NCBI GenBank assembly: GCA_017629395.1
Contig: JAGBXH010000119.1
Coordinates: 1-13,102 of the forward strand
Origin: Clostridia bacterium
Lineage (GTDB): Bacteria > Bacillota > Clostridia > Oscillospirales > CAG-272
Direction: 5' to 3'
Length of the DNA stretch: 13,102 bases
This document shows, one piece after another, positions 1-5,611 of the stretch. A model generated the notes under the pieces. The model had not been told where the DNA came from and made no database searches. It worked only from the letters and a program-made list of their open reading frames with translations. Every line of letters begins with the position of its first letter. The stretch's first letter is position 1. The translations under genes and the position numbers were made by a program.

Positions 1-4
1 CCAT
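1..4 (-). CDS. Start of a leftward gene cut by the window edge
   Basis: On the minus strand an ATG occupies positions 4 to 2. It is preceded at 4 nt by a GGAGGG ribosome binding site (minus strand of 9-14), and further upstream by a full consensus promoter at 41-69. Together these strongly suggest a protein-coding gene beginning here and running off the left edge. Only the initiator codon and one more base are inside the window, so nothing can be said about the product. Confidence 0.6.
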
Positions 5-40
5 AAAACCCTCCGAATCATCAAATTTGCATACATCATT

Positions 41-69
41 ATTATACCAAAAAAGTTGCGAAATGTCAA
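41..69 (-). promoter_or_regulatory. Sigma-A promoter of the truncated left-edge gene
   Basis: Read on the minus strand, there is a perfect TTGACA -35 box (complement of 64-69), a 17-nt spacer and a perfect TATAAT -10 box (complement of 41-46). Transcription would start near position 34 and give a leader of about 30 nt carrying the GGAGGG site at 9-14. The match to both consensus hexamers and the ideal spacing make this one of the strongest promoters in the window. Confidence 0.85.
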
Positions 70-110
70 CGAAAAGCGGGGAATTTACCCGCTATGTTGC
101 CTTGCTTTGG

Positions 111-166
111 GAAAGTTTTTGCGTCGCTTTTTTCAAAAAGCGACCGGGGTTCGGGGCAGCGCCCCG
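111..166 (+). repeat. Dispersed hairpin element A, copy 1
   Basis: A run of A/T-rich sequence (AAGTTTTTG) is followed by hairpin 1 (arms 124-132 and 135-143, core TCGC/GCGA) and a GGGG-containing linker. Hairpin 2 follows (arms CGGGGC 152-157 and GCCCCG 161-166, loop AGC). The same order of parts recurs at 5077-5131, at 13017-13074, and in reverse at 5471-5517 (hairpin 2 lost). The arms differ in sequence between copies but still pair. I do not recognise a named family. Confidence 0.7.
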
Positions 167-183
167 CTTAACGCCGTTTTTTG

Positions 184-246
184 GTTCTTTTTTGCGGCTG
201 CTCCGTCAAAAAAGAACGGAGAGGGTTTTCTCACATAAAATCCCAT
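184..246 (+). repeat. Dispersed module B, copy 1
   Basis: Long-arm hairpin: GTTCTTTTTT (184-193) pairs with AAAAAAGAAC (208-217) around a 14-nt loop, followed by a conserved tail reading CTCACATAAA then TCCCAT. A second copy lies at 5193-5252, with the same arms (slightly mutated), the same GCNGCT-type loop start and the same CTCACATAAA tail. In both places module B follows element A in the same orientation, which suggests that A and B travel or evolve as one composite unit. Confidence 0.65.
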
Positions 247-263
247 CGGATGGAGGGCGATTC

Positions 264-336
264 GCAGATCCCGCCGCGCCACGACACGGGGGACAGTCCG
301 GCAGATCCCGCCGCGCCACGACACGGGGGACAGTCC
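264..336 (+). repeat. Tandem duplication of a 36-bp unit ending in GGGGGACAGTCC
   Basis: Two identical 36-bp copies (264-299 and 301-336) are separated by a single base. Each ends in a GC-rich segment containing GACACGGGGGACAGTCC. A diverged partial third copy at about 361-379 keeps the motif as the small hairpin GGGGA-CAG-TCCCC (367-379). The unit has no spacer, so it is not a CRISPR. The compact GC-rich hairpin resembles the REP-like repeats mobilised by Y1 (TnpA-REP/RAYT) transposases in other bacteria, but no such gene lies in the window. Confidence 0.8.
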
Positions 337-401
337 CGCAGTAACATGCCCTTCGGGCACGTCACAGGGGACAGTCCCCGGTATCATGGCGCTCGTCTTG
401 C

Positions 402-422
402 GGGCGATTCGCTCAGTCGCCC
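402..422. repeat. GGGCGA/TCGCCC hairpin repeat
   Basis: Six-base perfect arms (402-407 and 417-422) flank a 9-nt loop, followed by CCTACGG. The 5' part, GGGCGATTCGC, also occurs at 255-265 without its 3' arm. It lies about 45 bp upstream of the MATE gene promoter and has no T-tract, so it is not an obvious terminator. Confidence 0.5.
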
Positions 423-468
423 CTACGGTTCATTTATTGCTTTCCCATAATTTTCTCGTCCTTACCCC

Positions 469-497
469 TTGACGCACGCGGTGATTTGTTATATAAT
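469..497 (+). promoter_or_regulatory. Sigma-A promoter of the MATE gene
   Basis: TTGACG (-35, 469-474), a 17-nt spacer and a perfect TATAAT (-10, 492-497). Initiation would fall near 504, giving a leader of about 40 nt that ends in the AAGGAG ribosome binding site at 531-536. Confidence 0.85.
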
Positions 498-544
498 AAA
501 CGTGTATTTGCGTTTTGCAAAATCGCGTCAAAGGAGTGAGGAAA

Positions 545-2002
545 ATGCTGAAATCGGGCGGAAACATGCGAAAGTTCCGCGTGTACGGTCATGAAAAGAA
601 AAAGGACTACACGCAGGGGCCAATGTTCGGTAAAATCATTTGGTTTATGCTGCCGGTCATGTTTACGGGTATCATTCAGCTGCTGTACAACGCTGCCGAT
701 ATGGTGGTCGTGGGCAACTGGGCGGATAACGCGGACGCAGCTGTGGCTGCGGTTGGTGCGTGCGGTGCGCTGATCAACCTGATCGTCAACCTGTTTATGG
801 GTCTTTCGGTCGGTGCGGGCGTTGCCGTGGCACAGAAGATCGGTGCAGGTGACCACGACGGCGTGCAAAAGGTAGTACATACCGCCATTCTGACCTCGGT
901 CTTTACGGGTGTTGCAGTCGGCATTTTCGGCTTCGTTATGGCAAAACCTCTGCTTGTCCTCATGGGCACGCAGGAGGAGATTTTGGTGGAAGCAGCCCCC
1001 TATATGCGCGCGTACTTCGTGGGCATTCCCGCTTGTATGGTGTATAACTACGCCGCAAGCATTCTGCGTTCCAAGGGCGACTCCAAAAATCCTTTGATCT
1101 TCTTGACGCTTTCCGGTCTTGCAAACGTATTCCTCAATCTGATCTTTGTCAGCGTGTTCCATATGGGTGCTGTCGGCGTTGGTATTGCGACTGCGGTGGC
1201 GCAGTATATTGCCATGGTCATGGTGCTTTACCACATGGCAAACCTTGACGATGACTGCAAGCTGATCTTCAAAAAACTGGCGATTGATAAGCCTGCGCTG
1301 AAAAAAATGATGCGCATCGGTCTGCCCGCAGGCCTGCAGGCAACGTTTTTCTCGCTTTCCAACGCGCTCATTCAGAGCACGGTCAATACTTACCCCACCG
1401 TTGTGCAGACGGGTAACACCACGGCAGGCAATATCGAGGGATTTGTCTACATTTCCATGAACGCCTGCTACCATGCAGCCCTGACCTTTGTCGGACAGAA
1501 CACGGGCGCGAAAAAGTATAACCGCGTGCTGCGCGCATCCTTGATTTGCCTCGGACTTGTGACCGTGGTCGGTCTTGGTATGTCCACGCTGATCTATCTC
1601 AACGGTGCGGCATTGATTTCAATCTACCGTCCCGGTCAGCCCGACGTTGTGGCAGCGGGCATGGTCAGACTGTCGGTCATTTGCGTGACGTATTTCCTGT
1701 GCGGCATTATGGACGTGGGCAGCGGTATCATGCGCGGTATGGGAAAATCGTTCTTGCCTATGATGGTCTCGCTGATCGGCTCTTGCGTGTTCCGTATCGT
1801 GTGGATCATGCTGCTTTGCCCCGGCTACCCCGCGTCTATTGAAACGCTGTATTGGTCGTACCCCATCTCGTGGATCCTGACCGCCGGCGTGCATCTGATC
1901 TGCTGCGCCGTGACGTGGATCTACCGCGTGCGCAAATTAAAGCGCGAGCAGGCAGTGTTGGCACAGCAGCCTCAAACCGAAGAGCAGCCCGTAGAGGCAT
2001 AA
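545..2002 (+). CDS. MATE family efflux transporter
   Basis: Predicted 485-residue inner-membrane protein of the multidrug and toxic compound extrusion (MATE/NorM-DinF) family, which exports organic cations or drugs using a Na+ or H+ gradient. The first helix region (about residues 22-48) reads as a typical MATE start, with LPVMFTGIIQLLYNAADMVVVG. Hydrophobic segments then alternate with short charged loops up to about residue 465, consistent with 12 helices in two pseudo-symmetric halves. The second half begins near GLPAGLQATFFSLSN. The hydrophilic N-terminus and Gln/Glu-rich tail are cytosolic. I chose the ATG at 545 because it has AAGGAG 8 nt upstream; an upstream TTG at 515 lacks an RBS, and an ATG at 566 is a weaker alternative. 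It is monocistronic, with its own promoter and terminator. The substrate cannot be inferred. Confidence 0.93.
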   Translation: MLKSGGNMRKFRVYGHEKKKDYTQGPMFGKIIWFMLPVMFTGIIQLLYNAADMVVVGNWADNADAAVAAVGACGALINLIVNLFMGLSVGAGVAVAQKIGAGDHDGVQKVVHTAILTSVFTGVAVGIFGFVMAKPLLVLMGTQEEILVEAAPYMRAYFVGIPACMVYNYAASILRSKGDSKNPLIFLTLSGLANVFLNLIFVSVFHMGAVGVGIATAVAQYIAMVMVLYHMANLDDDCKLIFKKLAIDKPALKKMMRIGLPAGLQATFFSLSNALIQSTVNTYPTVVQTGNTTAGNIEGFVYISMNACYHAALTFVGQNTGAKKYNRVLRASLICLGLVTVVGLGMSTLIYLNGAALISIYRPGQPDVVAAGMVRLSVICVTYFLCGIMDVGSGIMRGMGKSFLPMMVSLIGSCVFRIVWIMLLCPGYPASIETLYWSYPISWILTAGVHLICCAVTWIYRVRKLKREQAVLAQQPQTEEQPVEA

Positions 2003-2009
2003 ATTTTCC

Positions 2010-2044
2010 AAGGAGCTTCCCACAAAAAGGGAAGCTCCTTTTTT
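2010..2044 (+). terminator. Intrinsic terminator after the MATE gene
   Basis: A perfect 12-bp stem (2010-2021 with 2029-2040) has a 7-nt A-rich loop and runs into six T residues (2039-2044). It starts 8 nt after the stop codon, a classic rho-independent terminator. Confidence 0.93.
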
Positions 2045-2058
2045 ACATAAAAAACCCC

Positions 2059-2087
2059 TTTACTTTTTCAAAAAAATATGCTAAAAT
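2059..2087 (+). promoter_or_regulatory. Sigma-A promoter of the nucleoside salvage unit
   Basis: TTTACT (-35, 2059-2064), a 17-nt spacer and TAAAAT (-10, 2082-2087). It lies directly after the MATE terminator and about 35 nt before the start of the HD gene, so it should drive the four genes that follow. Confidence 0.7.
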
Positions 2088-2120
2088 GAATATGGAATAC
2101 AATGCAAAACGGAGGTCGCT

Positions 2121-2723
2121 ATGCAACTGCACGAGGATAAACAGAAATTTTTAGAGATCTATAACAAATACATCAAGCGCGAGGGTGCAGACAAGCTGCT
2201 GGCTTTTCTGGACTCGGAGGGCAGCGACTTTTTCACCGCTCCCGCAAGCACGCGCTATCACGGCAACTTTGAGGGCGGACTTTTGCGCCATAGCCTCAAC
2301 GTGTACGAGTGTCTGCATGATATTCTGAACCGCCCCCGCATGAAGGATGTGTACGGCATTTCCTACTCGGAGGAGAGCATTGCCATTGCGGCTTTGTTAC
2401 ACGACATTTGCAAGGTCAACTTCTACAAGACCTCGTTCAGGAACGTCAAAAACGAATTTGGCAAATGGGAGAGCGTGCCCTATTACACCATTGAGGACAA
2501 TCTGCCCTACGGTCACGGAGAAAAGTCGGTGTACATCGTGTCGGGGTACATGAGATTGACCCGCGACGAGGCGTTTGCCATCCGCTATCACATGGGCTTT
2601 TCCGGCAACGAGGACCCCGGCAACGTAGGCAAGGCACTTGAAATGTTCCCGCTTGCGTATGCACTTTGCATGGCTGACATGGAGGCTGCGTACTTCATGG
2701 AAGGCAGTCCCGAGAAGAATTAA
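2121..2723 (+). CDS. HD-domain metal-dependent hydrolase
   Basis: A 200-residue cytosolic protein of the HD superfamily. Likely metal ligands are His57 (in GGLLRHSLNV), the His94-Asp95 pair (AALLHDICK), His132, His157 and an Asp near 186. The GGLLRHSLNV and LLHDICK segments resemble the HD domains of YhaM-type exoribonucleases and of many uncharacterised Bacillota hydrolases. There is no N-terminal OB fold, so it is not a full YhaM. Family members usually are phosphohydrolases acting on nucleotides or nucleic acid. The start is fixed by GGAGG at 2111-2115. It heads the deoD-deoB-cdd unit, 31 nt before deoD and with no terminator between. A nucleotidase role that supplies nucleosides to DeoD is plausible, but it is inferred only from position. 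Confidence 0.85.
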   Translation: MQLHEDKQKFLEIYNKYIKREGADKLLAFLDSEGSDFFTAPASTRYHGNFEGGLLRHSLNVYECLHDILNRPRMKDVYGISYSEESIAIAALLHDICKVNFYKTSFRNVKNEFGKWESVPYYTIEDNLPYGHGEKSVYIVSGYMRLTRDEAFAIRYHMGFSGNEDPGNVGKALEMFPLAYALCMADMEAAYFMEGSPEKN

Positions 2724-2754
2724 AATATAAATCTAACGATAAAGGAGAACGATT

Positions 2755-3489
2755 ATGTCTAACAAACCCTATCCTACCCCCCATATAAACGCAAAGCCCG
2801 AGGACTTTGCAAAGACCGTGCTCATGCCCGGCGACCCCAAGAGAAGCGAATTTATTGCAAAGAATTTCCTTGATAACCCCGTGCTGGTCAACGACGTGCG
2901 CGGTGTGCACGGCTACACCGGTACTTACAAGGGCACGCCCGTATCGGTTATGGCGAGCGGCATGGGTATGCCCGCTATCGGCATTTATTCCTACGAGCTG
3001 TTCAATTTCTTTGACGTGGACAATATCATCCGTGTTGGCTCTGCAGGCTCTCTGCAGCCCCACATTCACGTGCGTGACGTTGTGTTCGGTCAGGGCGCGT
3101 GCTTCCAGGGCGGTTTTGCACAGCAATATCACCTGCCGGGCGAGATTGCACCCATTGCGGATTACACCTTGCTCAAAACTGCGATTGCACAAGCGGAAAA
3201 GCAGGGCGTGAATTACCACGTTGGTAACATCCTTTCCTCCGATATGTTCTATAACGATGACCCCACTGATACCATGAAATGGGCAAAGATGGGCGTGATG
3301 GCGGTGGAAATGGAAGCTGCTGCGCTGTATATGAACGCAGCACGCGCAGGCAAGCGCGGACTTTGCATCTGCACCATTTCGGACAGCCTTGTTACGCACG
3401 AGGTCACCACGGCTGAGGAGAGACAGAACACCTTTACGCAGATGATGGAGATCGCCCTTGACACCGCTGTGGAGATGGCGAAAAAATGA
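2755..3489 (+). CDS. deoD: Purine-nucleoside phosphorylase, DeoD (hexameric) type
   Basis: Cleaves purine (deoxy)ribonucleosides with phosphate to the free base and (deoxy)ribose 1-phosphate in the cytosol. The 244-residue length fits the family. Recognisable motifs are TPHIN with His10, MPGDP with Gly26 and the phosphate-binding Arg30, VRGVHG with Arg49, IIRVGSAGS with Arg93, the sugar-binding Glu185-Met186-Glu187 (VEMEAA), and SDSLVTHE with Asp210 followed by Arg223, matching the Asp/Arg pair that protonates the purine N7 in E. coli DeoD. The ATG at 2755 has AAAGGAG 7 nt upstream. Its last codons overlap the start of deoB by 4 nt (ATGA), implying translational coupling. It could also accept adenosine, as E. 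coli DeoD does. Confidence 0.95.
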   Translation: MSNKPYPTPHINAKPEDFAKTVLMPGDPKRSEFIAKNFLDNPVLVNDVRGVHGYTGTYKGTPVSVMASGMGMPAIGIYSYELFNFFDVDNIIRVGSAGSLQPHIHVRDVVFGQGACFQGGFAQQYHLPGEIAPIADYTLLKTAIAQAEKQGVNYHVGNILSSDMFYNDDPTDTMKWAKMGVMAVEMEAAALYMNAARAGKRGLCICTISDSLVTHEVTTAEERQNTFTQMMEIALDTAVEMAKK

Positions 3490-4643
3490 GCAAGAGAGTA
3501 TTTTTGATCGTACTGGACAGCTTTGGCATCGGTGCGTGCTCCGACAGCGAGTCGTTTGGCGACTTTGGCGTCAACACGCTGGAGTCTGTGTATAAGACGG
3601 GCGAGCTGCGCCTGCCCAACATGCAAAAGCTGGGTTTTGGCAACATTGACGGTGTGGAATGCCTTGCTGCTAATCCCGCCCCCATCGGCTCTTATGCAAG
3701 ACTGCGTGAGAAGTCCATGGGCAAGGATACCACTATCGGACATTGGGAGCTGATGGGCTTGGTATCCGAAAATCCGCTGCCCACTTACCCCGAGGGCTTT
3801 CCCGAGGAGCTGCTTGCCCCCTTCCGCGCCAAAACGGGCAGGGGAGTGCTGTGTAACAAGCCCTATTCGGGTACGGACGTCATTCGTGACTATGGGCAGC
3901 AGCATATCGAGAGCGGTGATCTGATCGTATATACCTCTGCGGACAGCGTGTTCCAGATCGCGGCACACGAGGACGTTGTGCCTCTTGAAACGCTTTACGA
4001 ATACTGCCATATCGCGCGTGAGCTGCTGGTCGGCAAGCACGGCGTGGGCAGAGTGATTGCGCGTCCGTTCGTGGGCGAGCACCCGAACTTTACCCGCTCG
4101 AGCGGCAGACACGATTATTCTCTCGAGCCGCCCAAGCCTACCTTGATGGACAAAATGAAGGACGCAGGCAAGGACGTCATTGCCGTGGGCAAGATCAACG
4201 ATATCTTTGCGGGTAAGGGCGCGACCGCCGTGTATTATACGGGACCCAATCAAAAGGGACTTGTCAAGAGTGCCGAGCTGCAGGGCGAGGACTTTGACGG
4301 ACTTTGCTTTATCAATCTGGTGGATTTTGATATGGTGTACGGTCACCGCCGCGACGCGGTAGGCTATGCCCGTGCGCTGAACGAGTTTGACGCGTTCCTG
4401 GGCGATTTCATGGAAAACATGCGCGAGGATGATCTTTTGATGATCACGGCTGATCACGGCTGCGACCCGGGATATACCAGGACTACCGACCACACCAGAG
4501 AATACGTGCCGCTTTTGATGTACAGAAAGGGCATGGAGAGCAAGAATTTCGGCACGGTGCTCGGCTTTGATGCCGTTGCGGCTACCGTGGCAAAGGAATT
4601 CTCTATTGACGGCGTGAGCGGAGAAGTATTGGAGGGGATTTGA
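3486..4643 (+). CDS. deoB: Phosphopentomutase
   Basis: Interconverts (deoxy)ribose 1-phosphate and 5-phosphate, so it takes the product of the upstream DeoD into the pentose phosphate or deoxyribose aldolase routes. This is a 385-residue Mn-dependent alkaline-phosphatase-superfamily enzyme. Compared with the Bacillus cereus enzyme, Asp11 (LDSFGIG) is a metal ligand, Thr82 in GKDTTIGHWE is the phosphorylated nucleophile, Asp282 and His287 (DFDMVYGHRRD) and Asp323-His324 (TADHG) bind metal, and His336 is in DHTRE. RPFVG and NRHDY-like (GRHDY) substrate segments are also present. The ATG overlaps the deoD stop by 4 nt. No deoC aldolase gene is in the window. Confidence 0.96.
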   Translation: MSKRVFLIVLDSFGIGACSDSESFGDFGVNTLESVYKTGELRLPNMQKLGFGNIDGVECLAANPAPIGSYARLREKSMGKDTTIGHWELMGLVSENPLPTYPEGFPEELLAPFRAKTGRGVLCNKPYSGTDVIRDYGQQHIESGDLIVYTSADSVFQIAAHEDVVPLETLYEYCHIARELLVGKHGVGRVIARPFVGEHPNFTRSSGRHDYSLEPPKPTLMDKMKDAGKDVIAVGKINDIFAGKGATAVYYTGPNQKGLVKSAELQGEDFDGLCFINLVDFDMVYGHRRDAVGYARALNEFDAFLGDFMENMREDDLLMITADHGCDPGYTRTTDHTREYVPLLMYRKGMESKNFGTVLGFDAVAATVAKEFSIDGVSGEVLEGI

Positions 4644-4644
4644 T

Positions 4645-5055
4645 ATGACACCCGAAAAGCTCATAGAAATGGCGATCCAGGCCAGAAAATCGGCATACGC
4701 TCCCTATTCGGGCTACCGCGTGGGCGCGGCTTTGCTGACCAAATCCGGCAAGGTGTACCTTGGCTGTAATATTGAAAACGCATCCTATACGCCCACCGTG
4801 TGCGGTGAGCGCGTGGCGGTTTTCAAGGCGGTCAGTGAGGGAGAGCAGGAATTCGAGGCAATCGCGGTATGCGGCGGCAACAAAGAGGAGATCGAGGGCG
4901 GTTTTCCCCCTTGCGGTGTGTGCAGACAGGTGCTGCGCGAGTTCTGCAATCCCGACGAGTTCAAGGTGTACCTGATCGAAAAGGGCGGGGCATACAAGAC
5001 CGTCACGCTTGCAGAGCTGCTGCCTTACGGCTTTGGACCGGATTATATGCACTAA
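4645..5055 (+). CDS. cdd: Cytidine deaminase
   Basis: Deaminates cytidine and deoxycytidine to the uridines. The 136 residues match the short tetrameric Gram-positive class. Zinc is expected to be held by Cys53, Cys90 and Cys93 (TVCGERVA and PPCGVCRQ), and Glu55 is the catalytic proton carrier. In many relatives the first motif is C-A-E, here C-G-E, which keeps the functional positions. NIENASY (42-48) is the substrate-binding strand. The ATG lies 1 nt after the deoB stop with GGAGGGG at 4631-4637 inside deoB, so it is the distal gene of the salvage unit. The next convincing terminator is only at 5262-5298. Confidence 0.95.
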   Translation: MTPEKLIEMAIQARKSAYAPYSGYRVGAALLTKSGKVYLGCNIENASYTPTVCGERVAVFKAVSEGEQEFEAIAVCGGNKEEIEGGFPPCGVCRQVLREFCNPDEFKVYLIEKGGAYKTVTLAELLPYGFGPDYMH

Positions 5056-5076
5056 TCATAGGCGCGCCCATGATGA

Positions 5077-5131
5077 AGAGTTTTTGATCGACCTTTTTGC
5101 AAAAAGGTCGCGGGCTCCAAGGGCGGAGCCC
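5077..5131 (+). repeat. Dispersed hairpin element A, copy 2
   Basis: The same layout as copy 1: GAGTTTTTGATC lead, hairpin 1 as an uninterrupted 22-bp palindrome (5089-5110, core GACC/GGTC), a GGG linker, then hairpin 2 (GGGCTCC 5112-5118 pairing with GGAGCCC 5125-5131). It begins about 20 nt after the cdd stop codon, so it probably lies in the 3' end of the salvage transcript. Confidence 0.7.
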
Positions 5132-5134
5132 TGG

Positions 5135-5190
5135 TCGCTCGTCGCAACGAGCGAAACCATTCCACGCTGTTTGATTTCGCGCAGCGAAAT
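5135..5190 (+). repeat. Two further hairpins in the array after element A copy 2
   Basis: TCGCTCGT (5135-5142) pairs with ACGAGCGA (5147-5154) around loop CGCA. ATTTCGC (5174-5180) pairs with GCGAAAT (5184-5190) around loop GCA. The CGCA loop is also used by the second GC hairpin of the right-edge copy (13075-13090). Confidence 0.6.
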
Positions 5191-5192
5191 AT

Positions 5193-5252
5193 GTTCTTCT
5201 TTGCAGCTCCTTGCTCAAAAAGAACGGAAACGGTTTACTCACATAAACCCAT
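5193..5252 (+). repeat. Dispersed module B, copy 2
   Basis: GTTCTTCTTT (5193-5202) pairs with AAAAAGAAC (5217-5225), followed by GGTTTACTCACATAAACCCAT. Arms, loop start and tail match copy 1 (184-246), with scattered substitutions. Confidence 0.65.
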
Positions 5253-5261
5253 AACAAAAAA

Positions 5262-5298
5262 GGAGAAAACCCCACTTGTGGTTTTCTCCCTCTTTTTT
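5262..5298. terminator. Bidirectional intrinsic terminator
   Basis: A 10-bp stem (GGAGAAAACC 5262-5271 with GGTTTTCTCC 5280-5289) is followed by TCTTTTTT (5291-5298) and preceded by six A residues (5256-5261), so it can terminate in either direction. It most likely ends the salvage transcript about 200 nt after cdd, leaving a long structured 3' untranslated region. Confidence 0.8.
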
Positions 5299-5354
5299 GC
5301 CTTTGGCAAAAAATTCACCCTCTTTCGGGCGCTTTCCAACGATAGGGGATGTTT

Positions 5355-5451
5355 CGTGCTCTGCGGAGCACGCCTTGCTGGCGTATATCAGTATAAGGAT
5401 TTGCGAGTGCTTCCGACGCCAGCTAATGCTGGATTTGAAAAATCCAGCATT
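5355..5451. repeat. Two strong hairpins, CGTGCTC/GAGCACG and AATGCTGGATTT
   Basis: The first has arms 5355-5361 and 5366-5372 with loop TGCG. The second has a perfect 12-bp stem (5425-5436 and 5440-5451) closed by a GAA triloop. CTGGCG (5378-5383) could also pair with CGCCAG (5417-5422) to enclose the intervening sequence. Neither hairpin has a T-tract. Confidence 0.6.
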
Positions 5452-5470
5452 CTGCACTTAACCGGTGTTG

Positions 5471-5517
5471 TGTCCCAAGACCCTGCGAGCTTTTGAAAAA
5501 GCTCGACCAAAACTTTT
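5471..5517 (-). repeat. Dispersed hairpin element A, copy 4 (reverse orientation)
   Basis: Read on the minus strand this 47-nt block matches 13017-13063 at 41 of 47 positions by my count. Hairpin 1 uses arms CGAGCTTTT/AAAAGCTCG (5486-5494 and 5497-5505). Four of the six differences form two compensatory base-pair changes in that stem. The second hairpin is not preserved. It ends 25 bp upstream of the mreB -35 box. Confidence 0.75.
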
Positions 5518-5524
5518 ATCCTGT

Positions 5525-5551
5525 TAAAGTCGTCCGTGTGGCTTGACTTTA
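5525..5551. promoter_or_regulatory. Inverted repeat overlapping the mreB -35 box
   Basis: TAAAGTC (5525-5531) and its exact reverse complement GACTTTA (5545-5551) lie 13 nt apart, so the half-site centres are 20 bp apart, or two helical turns. The right arm covers most of the -35 hexamer, where a bound regulator would block polymerase. This is a candidate operator only. Confidence 0.35.
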
Positions 5552-5571
5552 TCCTCGTTCTGTAGTATAAT
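5543..5571 (+). promoter_or_regulatory. Sigma-A promoter of the mreB-like gene
   Basis: TTGACT (-35, 5543-5548), a 17-nt spacer and a perfect TATAAT (-10, 5566-5571). Initiation near 5578 would leave a leader of about 34 nt with GGAGGA at 5599-5604. Confidence 0.88.
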
Positions 5572-5611
5572 TAACTTGGATGTTTATATACACCTATCGG
5601 AGGACACAAAA

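Larger units (their letters stand above)
5..468. other. Gene-free intergenic mosaic of repeats between two divergent genes
   Basis: No open reading frame here has a ribosome binding site or a recognisable product. The short ones overlap each other in several frames and cross the repeats. From left to right the space holds the leftward promoter, a small hairpin (arms 75-80 and 88-93), hairpin element A (111-166), module B (184-246), a duplicated 36-bp unit (264-336) with a diverged partial third copy (about 361-379), and a GGGCGA/TCGCCC hairpin (402-422). The 11-mer GGGCGATTCGC occurs twice, at 255-265 and 402-412, so parts of the mosaic appear to be fragments of related units. Confidence 0.7.
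5056..5542. other. Gene-free, hairpin-dense intergenic island
   Basis: No reading frame here has an RBS or recognisable product. The space contains a short palindromic stretch (5056-5073), element A copy 2 plus two further hairpins, module B, a bidirectional terminator, a T-rich/A-rich hairpin (arms 5293-5301 and 5305-5313), two more hairpins (5355-5372 and 5425-5451), and a reversed element A next to the mreB promoter. At least eight separate stem-loops fall within about 490 bp. Confidence 0.75.

Noticed and set aside
264..336. Possible CRISPR array
   Set aside because: The two repeats are separated by one base with no spacer, there are only two full copies, and no cas gene is present.
27..450. 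Small overlapping open frames in the left intergenic region
   Set aside because: They cross the repeats and a promoter, lack ribosome binding sites and overlap each other in several frames.
4441..4460. Ten-base direct repeat TGATCACGGC twice in deoB
   Set aside because: It encodes the conserved MITADHG metal-binding segment in two different frames, so the repetition is explained by coding constraint and chance.
3249..4664. Long antisense open frame across the end of deoD and all of deoB
   Set aside because: Same reasons: shadow of conserved genes, low-complexity composition, no RBS.
5056..5073. Palindrome around GGCGCGCC as an attachment or regulatory site
   Set aside because: Short, with a mismatch in the arms, and no recombinase or second copy is visible.
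5009..5496. Short open frames between cdd and mreB
   Set aside because: They read through hairpin repeats and a terminator, without a ribosome binding site or recognisable product.
5543..5611. N-terminal extension of the mreB product from an upstream TTG
   Set aside because: That codon is part of the -35 box, upstream of the expected transcription start; GTG at 5612 has a well-spaced GGAGGA.
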